Positions 17,244 to 25,555 of a stretch of DNA of 64,000 bases are shown here, piece after piece. Numbering within the stretch: the stretch's first letter is position 1; each line of letters begins with the position of its first letter. The notes under the pieces are model-generated. The model was not told the origin of the DNA. It worked only from the letters and a program-made list of their open reading frames with translations, and made no database searches. This DNA is from an uncultured Alphaproteobacteria bacterium. GTDB lineage: Bacteria; Pseudomonadota; Alphaproteobacteria; Micropepsales; Micropepsaceae. Location of the stretch: contig CAIUCH010000001.1 in assembly GCA_903897605.1 (NCBI GenBank), positions 1 through 64,000 of the forward strand, in the 5' to 3' direction. The translations under genes and the position numbers were made by a program.

Positions 17244-17712
17244 CGGGTTTCGCGACGACGCCTTCGCGCGCCTTGCGGATGACGCGCCTCTGCCGAATGG
17301 CCCGGTGCTGGTATCGCTTTCCCGCTTCCGGGCGGAACGCCACGCCCTGACCGCCCGCAATGCCGCGCTCGGCGTGATGCTCAAATCCGAGGAATCTCCC
17401 GAGCGCCTGGGCGACGATGTGCACCGCTTCTCGCTGATCGCGCTGGAGTTCCCCAAATTCCGTGATGGCCGCGCCTTTTCCTGGGCGCGGATGCTGCGCA
17501 CCCGGTTTCAATTCCGCGGCGAGATCCGGGCGGTCGGCGATTTCCTGGTCGACCAGATCGCCTATCAGCGCCGGGTCGGCTTCGATGCATGGGAAGTCGC
17601 GGAGGATTTTGCCCTCGAAGACCTGCATCGCGCCTTTTCGGAGATCCGCAATGTCTATCAGCCCTCGGCGGATAGGCGCATGACCATCCGCCAATTGCGC
17701 GCAGCCCTTTGA
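17224..17712 (+). CDS. DUF934 protein of sulfate assimilation cluster
   Basis: A 162-aa cytosolic protein of the DUF934 family, usually encoded beside cysI and cysH. The family motif is clear (LEFPKFRDGRAFSWARMLR), followed by RGEIRAVGDFLVDQ and a C-terminal helical part. The function is unknown; it has been regarded as an oxidoreductase-associated factor on context only. It overlaps the cysI 3' end by 20 bases in another frame, so it is translationally coupled. cysH, often the next gene, is absent here. Confidence 0.88.
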   Translation: MPLITVDGFRDDAFARLADDAPLPNGPVLVSLSRFRAERHALTARNAALGVMLKSEESPERLGDDVHRFSLIALEFPKFRDGRAFSWARMLRTRFQFRGEIRAVGDFLVDQIAYQRRVGFDAWEVAEDFALEDLHRAFSEIRNVYQPSADRRMTIRQLRAAL

Positions 17713-17740
17713 AACCGACTCGGGCCGGACACGATTCCGG

Positions 17741-17762
17741 TGAACCTGAACGCAGCATGAAT
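17741..17762. promoter_or_regulatory. Candidate OmpR-type response-regulator box (site 3)
   Basis: TGAAC at 17741 and 17747 and TGAAT at 17758. The last two have an 11-bp period and form CCTGAACGCAGCATGAAT, nearly identical to site 1 read toward its gene. The site ends 92 bases before the Spy-like start codon. Confidence 0.55.
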
Positions 17763-17853
17763 GGCGAAAATTTCATGCAAATGGCCATTTGTTCAGCGGC
17801 GCAGCCGATGCCTTGCCTGTAAGTTGCCTTCGACATTTCAGGACGGATCTTCC

Positions 17854-18495
17854 ATGCGCAAAGCCCTTATCCCCATGCTCGCATCCTTGGCGCTGTGCGG
17901 CGCGGCGACGGTGGGGCTGGTCGCCACCAACGCCCGTGCGCAGACAAGTCCCAGAAAACCGGTTATGGCGGCGCTGGTCGCGCCCGGCACCATGCTGGCG
18001 CAAGAAACCCCACCCGGTCCGCCCCGCGATGAACTGCGCGATATGCGGAGCCCCGCCGACATGGCTGCGCACATCAAGCAGATGTGCGAAGACCAATACG
18101 CCCGCGAAGTGGGCCAAATGGCCTATCTGGAAACCCGTCTCGCTCTCACGCCCGCCGAGCAGCCTTTGTTCGCGCGCTGGAAGGGTGTCAAACTTGACGT
18201 CGCCAAGAGACGTACCGCCGATTGCGGCCAGCGGGTGACGCGGCATGATCGCACGGCGGAAGGCCCGGTCGATCGAATGGGCCGTGAAGAGGATGTGCTG
18301 AAAAAGCGCATCGCCGATCTCGATGCCGAGCGCCCCGCGCTTGCCGCGCTTTACGGCGCGCTGACGCCGCAGCAGCGCGAAGCCTTGTCACCGCATCGCC
18401 ACGACATGACGGCGGGCGGCATGATGGACCGTGAGATGATGCGCCGTGGGCCCATGGAGATGGGCGCTCAACCGCCGCCCCCGCCGCCGCAGTGA
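17854..18495 (+). CDS. Spy/CpxP-like LTxxQ-motif periplasmic protein
   Basis: An exported helical protein of 213 aa. The signal peptide is MRKALIPMLASLALCGAA, with cleavage near ARAQ. Two family motifs are present (LTPAEQPLFARW and LTPQQREAL), as in Spy and CpxP, which are periplasmic chaperone-like stress proteins. Two cysteines (QMCEDQ and ADCGQR) could form a disulfide. The C-terminus is Met-rich then poly-Pro (MMDREMMRRG, PPPPPPQ), which might bind metal. The ATG at 17854 has an AGGA ribosome site; an upstream in-frame ATG lies in the operator region and is unlikely. A strong terminator follows. Control by the nearby OmpR-type system is inferred. Confidence 0.85.
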   Translation: MRKALIPMLASLALCGAATVGLVATNARAQTSPRKPVMAALVAPGTMLAQETPPGPPRDELRDMRSPADMAAHIKQMCEDQYAREVGQMAYLETRLALTPAEQPLFARWKGVKLDVAKRRTADCGQRVTRHDRTAEGPVDRMGREEDVLKKRIADLDAERPALAALYGALTPQQREALSPHRHDMTAGGMMDREMMRRGPMEMGAQPPPPPPQ

Positions 18496-18516
18496 TTGTC
18501 ACACACATGACACAGG

Positions 18517-18546
18517 GGGCTCCGCCAACCGCGGGGCCCTTTTTTT
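18517..18546 (+). terminator. Rho-independent terminator after the Spy-like gene
   Basis: GGGCTCCGC pairs with GCGGGGCCC (one G-U pair) around a CAACC loop, followed directly by a run of seven T. Confidence 0.88.
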
Positions 18547-18604
18547 CTTGTCATGGCGGCCCGCTTGGCCCAAAGAGACGCGGCACCGTAATGGATGACC
18601 GGCG

Positions 18605-19774
18605 ATGAACGCTCCCGTCCGCTTCGACACGCTGCCGCGCTTTGCCACGGCGGAAAAGGCGATCGAAAGCCTGAAGCCGAGCGAACCGCTCTATCTGGTC
18701 CGCCCGAAGAAATTCGTGGCCGCCGCGCGGCAGTTCCTGGACGGCTTCCCGGGGGATGTTCTCTATGCGGTGAAAGCTAACCCGCATCCGATCGTGATCG
18801 AGCAATTGTGGAGCGCCGGCATCCGCCATTTCGACACCGCCTCGCAGGGCGAGATCGAGATCATCAAATCCCTCTTTCCCGCGGCGATCTGCCATTTCAT
18901 GGCGCCGGTGCGGCTGCCGGGCCAGGCCAAGATCGCCTTCGAGAAACATGGCGTCACCGACTTTGTCGTGGACAGCGATTCCGAGCTCGACAAGCTGCTG
19001 GCCGAGACCGGGAATTCCAAGAAGCTGCGCATCTTCGTGCGGCTGGTGGCGCAACTGGGCGGCGCGTTGCTGGAGATGTCCAGCAAATATGGCTGCAAGC
19101 CCGAAGACGCCGCCAAGCTGCTGAAGCGGGTCAAGGCCGCGGGTGCGCAACCCTGCCTGACATTCCATGTCGGATCGCAATGCCTGTCGCCCTTCTCATA
19201 CGCTCAAGCGATCGAAATTGCCCAACGCACTATCAATCTGGCGGGTGTGGAGATCGCGGCGCTGGATATGGGCGGCGGCTTTCCCGCCGCTTATGCCGGA
19301 CAGGAGCCGCCGCCATTCCACTGGTATTTCGATATGATCAAGGAGGCCCTGAGCAATCTGGGCCGTCCCAACTTGAATGTGATGTGCGAACCGGGCCGCG
19401 CCCTGGTGGCGGAAGGAATTTCGCTGGTCACCCAAGTGGTGATGCGCCGCGGCGACCGGTTGTATCTCAATGACGGCATCTATGGCAGCTTCGACGAGCA
19501 GCGCTTCGCCAGCTTTGACGAAAATTATCCGCCCACCGGATTTGCGCTCGACGCCAAGGGCAATGCGAAGCCTCTGTCCGGAGACCCGCGACCGTTCCGG
19601 GCCTTTGGACCGACCTGCGATTCGGCCGATGTGCTGCCGCGGCCGCAGATGCTGCCCGACACCATCGCCACGGGCGACTTCGTGCTGTTCGGCTCGATGG
19701 GTGCCTACACGGTGTCGTCGCGATCGCCCTTCAACGGCTATTACCCCGACAGTTGGGCGATCATCGACAACTGA
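18605..19774 (+). CDS. Ornithine/lysine decarboxylase, fold type III PLP enzyme
   Basis: A 389-aa PLP enzyme of the eukaryotic-type ornithine decarboxylase family, which makes putrescine (or cadaverine). The PLP lysine is Lys57 (YAVKANPHP). The substrate and cofactor motifs FHVGSQ, DMGGGFP and CEPGRALVAEG follow. The catalytic cysteine is in GPTCDSADV near residue 340. This length and motif set are usual for alphaproteobacterial enzymes that act on ornithine, some also on lysine; substrate choice is not decidable here. The gene stands alone after a terminator, and it converges with the adhesin-like operon nine bases beyond its stop. Confidence 0.92.
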   Translation: MNAPVRFDTLPRFATAEKAIESLKPSEPLYLVRPKKFVAAARQFLDGFPGDVLYAVKANPHPIVIEQLWSAGIRHFDTASQGEIEIIKSLFPAAICHFMAPVRLPGQAKIAFEKHGVTDFVVDSDSELDKLLAETGNSKKLRIFVRLVAQLGGALLEMSSKYGCKPEDAAKLLKRVKAAGAQPCLTFHVGSQCLSPFSYAQAIEIAQRTINLAGVEIAALDMGGGFPAAYAGQEPPPFHWYFDMIKEALSNLGRPNLNVMCEPGRALVAEGISLVTQVVMRRGDRLYLNDGIYGSFDEQRFASFDENYPPTGFALDAKGNAKPLSGDPRPFRAFGPTCDSADVLPRPQMLPDTIATGDFVLFGSMGAYTVSSRSPFNGYYPDSWAIIDN

Positions 19775-19783
19775 CCGGCAAAG

Positions 19784-20962
19784 CTAGTCCTGGTCAGGAC
19801 CGAACTTCGCCCGCTCCAGCTCCTCGGCCACACGGGCGCGGATGCGCGCTCTCAGATGCGCCTTGGCGCGGTCCATTTCACCACGGTCGCGGTCATAGTC
19901 TCCGTCATCATTCGTCAACGCCTGCAGGACCGCCGCCCGGATGGCGTCATCCTCAAGCCGGGCATGGCGCTCATGCGTGTGCCTGTCCTGGCGCGTGCCA
20001 TCGGGATGGGTGATATACCCGCTTCCGGCGATCGAGGCGTCCAGCTTTTTCGGCTCGCTGCGCAGAATCACATCGCCGGAGCCTGCGATCCCGACATTCA
20101 ACGACTCTTGGGGCGCGACCTCGACTTCACTGCTGCCGTCAATGTCGACATCGGCGGTTCTGGCCGTCAGGCCACCTAGCCTGGCGTCACCTGAACCTCT
20201 CACATCGACTTTCAAGATGTCGGCCGTGCCCGTCGCTTTGATGCCACCGGAACCTGCGCCCGTGATGTCGACGCGCGATGCGCCCTGGGGGGCGATCTCG
20301 ACGTCGCCGCTGCCTGCGATGGTCACATTGGCGTTCTTGACCACAAGATTGCCCAGCTTGGCATCGCCGGATCCCTGTACATTCACCTCCAGATCGTCGG
20401 CATTGCCGGTAGCCGCAAGCGTGCCCGAACCGGTGATCACAGCCTTCAGACGGCCGATCTTGCCGTCGGCCTCGATATTGCCGGAGCCTTCGACGGAGAT
20501 TCTCGCCTCCGGCTGGGAAAGCGCGGCCAGACGCATGTCACCACTGCCGAGTTGCTCGAAGGCCCGGAAATCGCGTCCCGGCAACGTCACCTCGATGCGT
20601 TCGGCGTTGCTGTGAAAAAAATTACCTGTCCGGCAATCGATCCCCACCAGACCGTTCCGGACATAGACATGCGAGATGATCCGGGAATCGCCCTTGATGA
20701 CAAGCTGATCACCGCTGCCCGCGCGGTAATACGTATTGGCTACCACTGCCACGGCGGCGCGGTCGCCGTTGCCGTCCCATGGCAAAGTCCGGCTAGTGGT
20801 GGTGGACGGACCGGTGGTGTCGCAGCGCGGCAGGCTGAAATCCCCAATATCGAAAATGGTGTTGCCGATGGCGCTGCCGCCCAGCGCGAAGGCGCCACCC
20901 AAGCAGATCGCCGAGATGACAAATCCGGATACTGCAATAGCTGCGAGTCTGGTGCGCATCAT
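19784..20962 (-). CDS. DUF2807 (GIN domain) secreted adhesin-like protein, paralogue 2
   Basis: A 392-aa exported protein of the DUF2807 family (putative auto-transporter adhesin head, GIN domain), predicted to form a right-handed beta-helix. The signal segment is MMRTRLAAIAVSGFVISAIC. The body contains repeats of the GSGD type (for example VQGSGDAKLGN, VRGSGDARLGG, AGSGDVIL) about every 20-40 residues. The C-terminus is a charged helix (DRDRGEMDRAKAHLRARIRA). It is closely similar to the upstream gene and longer by about two repeat units, so it arose by tandem duplication. Start and upstream stop overlap as ATGA. Confidence 0.88.
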   Translation of the reverse strand: MMRTRLAAIAVSGFVISAICLGGAFALGGSAIGNTIFDIGDFSLPRCDTTGPSTTTSRTLPWDGNGDRAAVAVVANTYYRAGSGDQLVIKGDSRIISHVYVRNGLVGIDCRTGNFFHSNAERIEVTLPGRDFRAFEQLGSGDMRLAALSQPEARISVEGSGNIEADGKIGRLKAVITGSGTLAATGNADDLEVNVQGSGDAKLGNLVVKNANVTIAGSGDVEIAPQGASRVDITGAGSGGIKATGTADILKVDVRGSGDARLGGLTARTADVDIDGSSEVEVAPQESLNVGIAGSGDVILRSEPKKLDASIAGSGYITHPDGTRQDRHTHERHARLEDDAIRAAVLQALTNDDGDYDRDRGEMDRAKAHLRARIRARVAEELERAKFGPDQD

Positions 20963-21894
20963 GGTTGTTCCTCGCTTGCGAGTTCCTGCGCGACACGGGC
21001 CCGGATTCTCGCCCTCAGCCCGTGCTTGGCGCGTTCCATTTCGTGGCGATCTCCATCTCCGTCATTCTCGAGCGCCTGCAAAACGGCCATGCGGATCATG
21101 GCATCCTCGGAGCGCGCATGCCGCTCGTATGACCGCCCGCCCTGCCTTGTTCCATCGGGATGAACGATATTGCCGCTGCCGCGGATCGAGGTTTCGATTT
21201 TCTTGGGTTCGCTGCGCAGATAGATGGTGCCGGAGCCCGCCAGATCGACATTCAGAGAGTCCTGCGGCGCGATTTCGGCCTTTCCGCTGCCCTTGATATC
21301 GACATCGACGGCCTTGGCAGCGAGATCACCCAGCTTCAGATTGCCGGAACCTCTCACATCCACCTTCAGATTGTCGGTCTTGCCATCGGCCTGAATGTCA
21401 CCGGAGCCCGCAATCGATAGCTTCACCTCCGGCTGCGACAGGCCGCTCAGTTGCACATCGCCGGTCCCCAGCAGCGCGAAGCTTTTGAAGGTGCGGCGGC
21501 CCGGCAAGGTCACGTCGATACGGTCAGCCCTGCCGAGGTGGAAATCGCCGTTGCAGTCCAGCGCAACCAACCCGTCGCGGACGCGAACATGCGCAATGAC
21601 GTCGGGATCGCCCTTGACCACCAACTGATCGCCGCTTCCCGCCTGATAATGCACATTGGCGGGTAGCGCCACTGCGGCGCGATCGTCATTGCCGTCCCAC
21701 GGGATACTGCGGCTGGAGGCAGTCGCCGTGGGCTGCGCGATGGAATCGCAACGCGGCAGATTGACCAGGCTCGCCAGATCGGTGCCGAAAACGGCATTTC
21801 CGATGGCATGGCCGCCCAATGCAAAAGCGCCTCCCAAGCAGACAGCGGAAACGGCAAATCCGGACACGGCGATGATCGCGAGTTTGGTGCGCAT
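20959..21894 (-). CDS. DUF2807 (GIN domain) secreted adhesin-like protein, paralogue 1
   Basis: An exported DUF2807 protein of 311 aa. The N-terminus (MRTKLAIIAVSGFAVSAVC) and the C-terminal charged helix (EMERAKHGLRARIRARVAQE) match the downstream paralogue closely. The centre carries GSGD repeats (AGSGDIQADG, RGSGNLKLGD, KGSGKAEI). The ATG at 21894 is supported by an AAGGAGAG ribosome site; a longer frame runs into the DUF1700 gene. It is the third gene of a PadR-DUF1700-DUF2807-DUF2807 operon, so its expression is probably repressed by the PadR protein. Surface or periplasmic location is inferred. Confidence 0.88.
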   Translation of the reverse strand: MRTKLAIIAVSGFAVSAVCLGGAFALGGHAIGNAVFGTDLASLVNLPRCDSIAQPTATASSRSIPWDGNDDRAAVALPANVHYQAGSGDQLVVKGDPDVIAHVRVRDGLVALDCNGDFHLGRADRIDVTLPGRRTFKSFALLGTGDVQLSGLSQPEVKLSIAGSGDIQADGKTDNLKVDVRGSGNLKLGDLAAKAVDVDIKGSGKAEIAPQDSLNVDLAGSGTIYLRSEPKKIETSIRGSGNIVHPDGTRQGGRSYERHARSEDAMIRMAVLQALENDGDGDRHEMERAKHGLRARIRARVAQELASEEQP

Positions 21895-21895
21895 A

Positions 21896-22486
21896 TCAGT
21901 CTCTCCTTGTTTGTGCGGAATCGAGCAGGCGGAAATGCAGCCGCGCATATTGGACGAGCCCGCGGACAAATGCGTCCAGCAGCAGCCAGGTCAACGACGC
22001 GAGCCCGACGCCGCCCGCGATCAAACCGAAGCCCGCCAAGCCAAGTGCCATCCCGTTGCCCAGAACGCCGGTGGACCCAAACATCACCAGGCCCGGAAAC
22101 AGCGCCAGAAGCCACACCGCGCCGCCAGTGAAGAACAGGGCGATGGCGGTGACGAGCATGCTCAACAGGATCGCACCAATCACGCAGACAAACGGGATCA
22201 GGAAAATCAGATCCAATGTCGCCAGGCCAAGCAGCGCGATCACCGCGCCGATCAGGCTGCCCGCGCTGCGCTCGCTCTCCCAGCGCTTGAAGCCCGCTTC
22301 GGCGCGCAGTTCGCGGGCCAGCCGGGCCGGATCGCCCAGGGCATTGGCGATGGCGGCTTCACTGCGTCCCGCCGCCAGGCCTTCGCTGAAATGCGATTCA
22401 TAATCGGTGATGGTTTCCTCAATCTCCGATTGCGGCAAACCCGACAGGCCCATGCGCAATTCGGACAGGAACATGGCGCGGTTCAT
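21896..22486 (-). CDS. DUF1700 membrane protein
   Basis: A 196-aa inner-membrane protein of the DUF1700 family. The cytosolic N-terminal part carries the family pattern (FLSELRMGLSGLPQSEIEET, then a LGDPARLARELRAE segment). About four membrane segments follow, from residue 90 on. DUF1700 genes usually sit between a PadR-type regulator and a DUF4097/DUF2807 gene, as here, and are thought to act in signal or envelope regulation; no biochemical role is known. The start overlaps the PadR stop and the stop is one base before the next start, so all four genes are one unit. Confidence 0.88.
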   Translation of the reverse strand: MNRAMFLSELRMGLSGLPQSEIEETITDYESHFSEGLAAGRSEAAIANALGDPARLARELRAEAGFKRWESERSAGSLIGAVIALLGLATLDLIFLIPFVCVIGAILLSMLVTAIALFFTGGAVWLLALFPGLVMFGSTGVLGNGMALGLAGFGLIAGGVGLASLTWLLLDAFVRGLVQYARLHFRLLDSAQTRRD

Positions 22487-22809
22487 GACGCGTCTCCTAG
22501 GATCTTCGCGACGGCGATTTCAAAGGCGGCCCATTCGGCCCGCTGCGATTTCAACGCGGCGGCGCCGGCTTTGGTCAGCTTGTAATATTTGCGCGGCGGG
22601 CCGCTGGCGGATTCCTGAAGATAGGTGGTGACCAGGTCGTCATTCTGCATCCGGCGCATCAGGGGGTAGATGGTGCCTTCGCCCATACCCACCGCGTCGG
22701 CCATCTGGGACGCGATTTCATAGGCGTAATTGTCGCCTTTGGAGAGCAGCGCTAGCACGCACATCTCCAGGACGCCTTTCTTCAACTGGACTTGCAGATC
22801 CTCCGACAT
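22483..22809 (-). CDS. PadR-family transcriptional regulator
   Basis: A 108-aa winged-helix regulator of the short PadR-s2 type. The DNA-binding part is typical (LKKGVLEMCVLALLSKGDNY, GEGTIYPLMRRMQND, GPPRKYYKLTKAG). The C-terminal helix (AEWAAFEIAVAKIL) would form the dimer. The ATG at 22809 is chosen since it gives the usual family N-terminus and has an AAGGG ribosome site. It heads the DUF1700-DUF2807 operon and most likely represses it; the imperfect inverted repeat TACC-N4-GGTA at 22820-22831, just upstream of the start, is a candidate operator. Confidence 0.93.
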   Translation of the reverse strand: MSEDLQVQLKKGVLEMCVLALLSKGDNYAYEIASQMADAVGMGEGTIYPLMRRMQNDDLVTTYLQESASGPPRKYYKLTKAGAAALKSQRAEWAAFEIAVAKILGDAS

Positions 22810-22946
22810 GGGACCCTTATACCGCATGGTACTGTGTAGCGCAAGATAGCATAATTTGGCGGAATCCCTGCCTTTCGCCGGTGGTCAGCACCGCAATCCG
22901 TGCGGCATCGAACCAATCCTTAAGGCGAAAATGGGACCATGCCGGG

Positions 22947-23510
22947 ATGGAGGCTTCGAGCCGTCTGATGCATCTGTTGAAGCTGGCGGACAGCGGACCG
23001 ACGATGCGCGCCGCCCTGTCCGAGGAAGTGGCCGATCTTCTGATCGAATGGCCTGCCAACTATCTCCCGGAAATGCGCGGCGCTTGCGAGGCCTTGCTGG
23101 CGCGGGCGGCGCGCGAAGTGGACGAGAAAATTCTCACCCGCTTGCACGCCCGGCTTCAGGCAAATCCCCAATTGGCGGCGCGGCTATTGCCGCGTAAGGA
23201 ACGCAGCTTGATCGAGACCGCACGCCGCGGTGGCATCATTTCGGCGCCGCTGGCGCAGGCTCTCGATCTTTCGCAATCGCGCATCCGAAACATTCTCTCG
23301 GACTCCAGCGGCCATTCCCTGGCGATCGCCTGCAAGGGCACGGGATTGCCGCGCGCGACTTTTTCGACCCTGGTGATATTGCTGGGCGGCAAAAGCGATG
23401 CCGCACAGACTGGCGCCAGGTTGAATGCCTATGACGCGGTGGATTTTCCGGAAGCAAAACGGCAGCTGCACAATTGGCGCGCCAGCGACCTGGCCACGCA
23501 CGCCGCCTGA
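22947..23510 (+). CDS. DUF2336-like helical protein
   Basis: A 187-aa cytosolic helical protein that resembles DUF2336 proteins of alphaproteobacteria. The resemblance rests on the N-terminal repeat-like segment (LMHLLKLADSGPTMRAALSE) and the C-terminal GLPRATFSTLVILLG, close to the family's GLSRATFSALLLL pattern. It is shorter than usual DUF2336 proteins. The function is unknown; the family is often linked to signalling. ATG at 22947 is preferred to an upstream GTG at 22881. It is divergent from the PadR operon and its stop codon abuts the prfC stop, forming TGATCA. Confidence 0.65.
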   Translation: MEASSRLMHLLKLADSGPTMRAALSEEVADLLIEWPANYLPEMRGACEALLARAAREVDEKILTRLHARLQANPQLAARLLPRKERSLIETARRGGIISAPLAQALDLSQSRIRNILSDSSGHSLAIACKGTGLPRATFSTLVILLGGKSDAAQTGARLNAYDAVDFPEAKRQLHNWRASDLATHAA

Positions 23511-25082
23511 TCAGTTCTCCGCGTGAACCTCATGGCGCTCGCGGGTCTTGAGGAATTTCACAGCCGGAAATTTCTCCATCACATAACCCATCTCCCAGGC
23601 GCTCTTGGCCAGGAAGACAGGCGCGCCATCGCGGTCCGCCGCCATGCCGCCGCGATTGGCGGCAGAGAATTTCTCGATCTCGGCCTCGCCGCCCGACAGC
23701 CAGCGCGCCGCGTCATAAGGCGCGGGCTCCAGATCGGCGTCCAGGCCATATTCCGTCACCAGCCGGGATTTCAGCACATCCAGCTGCAGCATGCCGACCA
23801 CGCCCACGATCCATTGCGCGCCGATCTGGGGTTTGAACAATTGCGTCACGCCTTCTTCCGCCAGGCTTTCCAAGGCGCGGGCGAGATGCTTCTGCTTCAT
23901 CGGATCGGCCAACCGCACCCGGCGCAGGATTTCCGGCGCGAAATTGGGAATGCCGGTGAAGATCACGTTGCCGGATTCCGACAGCGTATCGCCCACCCGA
24001 AGCACGCCATGATTGGGAATGCCGATAATGTCGCCGGGCCAGGCCTCATCCACGGTCTCGCGCTCCGAGGCGAAGAACAGGATGGGATTGTGGACGCCGA
24101 TGGATTTGCCGGTGCCCGACTGTTTCAGCTTCATGTTGCGGCGAAACCGGCCCGAAGCCAGCCGCAGGAACGCCACACGGTCGCGGTGGTTGGGATCCAT
24201 GTTGGCCTGAACCTTGAAAACAAAGCCGGTGACGTCTTCATCGGACGGATGGACCTGGCGCCCGATGGCAGCTTGATCGCGCGGTGAAGGCGCGTAGTCA
24301 GCCAGCGCCCCCAGCAATTCCGCGACACCGAAATTCTTCAGCGCCGAACCGAAATAGACCGGCGAGAGATGGCCTTCGCGATAGGTGGCAAGATCGAAAG
24401 CAGGCAGACCTGCACGTGCCAGCATCACATCTTCGTCCAGCTTGCTCTTCAGATCCGGGTCCAGCGCGGCGGCCTGGGCATTGTGGCCGAAGCGGCTGAC
24501 GTCATCGAATGGAACGAACGCGTCGGTCTTCAAATCGAGCACGCCCTTGAAGTTCAGTCCCATCCCCGCCGGCCATACCATCGGCGCGGTCTCGATCTGA
24601 AGCTGATCGGAGAGTTCGTCCAAGAGCTCGAAAGGATCGCGCGCCTCCCGGTCCATCTTGTTGACAAAAGTCATGATGGGAATGTCGCGCAAGCGGCAGA
24701 CCTCGAACAGTTTGCGGGTCTGGGCTTCGATGCCCTTGGCGGCATCGATCACCATCACAGCCGAATCCGCCGCCGTCAGGGTGCGGTAGGTGTCTTCCGA
24801 AAAATCTTCATGACCCGGCGTGTCGAGCAGATTGAACACGGCATCGCGGTACTCGAACGTCATCACCGCACTGGTGACCGAGATGCCGCGTTCCTGCTCG
24901 ATTTTCATCCAGTCGGATTTGGCCCGCCGCGCCTCGCCCCGTGCCTTGACCCGGCCGGCGGCATGGATCGCCCCGCCCAGCAGCAGCAAATGCTCGGTGA
25001 GCGTGGTCTTACCCGCGTCGGGATGGGAAATGATCGCGAACGTCCGACGTCGTGCCGCTTCGCTGGCGGGGGTCTGGCTCAT
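23511..25082 (-). CDS. prfC: Peptide chain release factor 3
   Basis: RF3 is a GTPase that recycles RF1 and RF2 from the ribosome after termination. The 523-aa protein shows G1 (SHPDAGKTTLTE), the switch region (QERGISVTSAVMTF), G3 (DTPGHEDF) and G4 (NKMDREA). The second and third domains follow with the usual RF3 pattern (GSALKNFGVAELL; QIGAQWIVGVVGMLQ). Length is normal (E. coli 529). It is a single-gene unit in this window, tail-to-tail with the DUF2336-like gene. An equivalent in peptidoglycan or polyamine context has no special meaning here. Confidence 0.96.
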   Translation of the reverse strand: MSQTPASEAARRRTFAIISHPDAGKTTLTEHLLLLGGAIHAAGRVKARGEARRAKSDWMKIEQERGISVTSAVMTFEYRDAVFNLLDTPGHEDFSEDTYRTLTAADSAVMVIDAAKGIEAQTRKLFEVCRLRDIPIMTFVNKMDREARDPFELLDELSDQLQIETAPMVWPAGMGLNFKGVLDLKTDAFVPFDDVSRFGHNAQAAALDPDLKSKLDEDVMLARAGLPAFDLATYREGHLSPVYFGSALKNFGVAELLGALADYAPSPRDQAAIGRQVHPSDEDVTGFVFKVQANMDPNHRDRVAFLRLASGRFRRNMKLKQSGTGKSIGVHNPILFFASERETVDEAWPGDIIGIPNHGVLRVGDTLSESGNVIFTGIPNFAPEILRRVRLADPMKQKHLARALESLAEEGVTQLFKPQIGAQWIVGVVGMLQLDVLKSRLVTEYGLDADLEPAPYDAARWLSGGEAEIEKFSAANRGGMAADRDGAPVFLAKSAWEMGYVMEKFPAVKFLKTRERHEVHAEN

Positions 25083-25150
25083 GGTGGGCGGGGGTAGCAG
25101 GCCACATTCACTCTCGCAAGCACTATGCTATCAATTGGTAGGAGTGACCC

Positions 25151-25528
25151 ATGAAAAGCTGGGCAAAAATCACCCTCGCCGTCGCAATCCCCGCCACCAT
25201 AATCGCGATGGGGATTGGCTGGTTAAATTGGGAAACACGGCCTCAACCGCCGAATTCCAAATTGCCGCCGCTTATCAGAAATCTCCCACCAGAAAGGATC
25301 AATGCCATTGCCGACCTCGCATTCAAACGGCAAATACGATCGCATTTCCGCACTGGAATTGATGCGTTTGGAATGGTGAACGAATTGCGAGCAGACGGCT
25401 TTAATGTCGAAAACGGAAAAAATCCGACTGCATCGTTTTCACAACATGTTTTTCTATGCCTCAGGGAGTGGACAATTCTTTGGCATGAGGATGGTGCCGG
25501 GCATATCCATGATATCGATGGGCAATAG
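25151..25528 (+). CDS. Hypothetical membrane-anchored protein
   Basis: I do not recognise this 125-aa protein. One hydrophobic segment at residues 7-25 (ITLAVAIPATIIAMGIGW) suggests a signal anchor with the rest in the periplasm. The remainder has a proline-rich linker (ETRPQPPNSKLPPL) and a C-terminal part ending in an acidic, histidine-containing segment (WHEDGAGHIHDIDGQ). A ribosome site (TAGGAG) precedes the ATG. By eye its base composition is clearly less GC-rich than the neighbours, so it may be a recent arrival. It ends 27 bases from the convergent TMEM175 gene. Confidence 0.65.
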   Translation: MKSWAKITLAVAIPATIIAMGIGWLNWETRPQPPNSKLPPLIRNLPPERINAIADLAFKRQIRSHFRTGIDAFGMVNELRADGFNVENGKNPTASFSQHVFLCLREWTILWHEDGAGHIHDIDGQ

Positions 25529-25555
25529 CAGATTACGTGCCCATGATACATCCGC

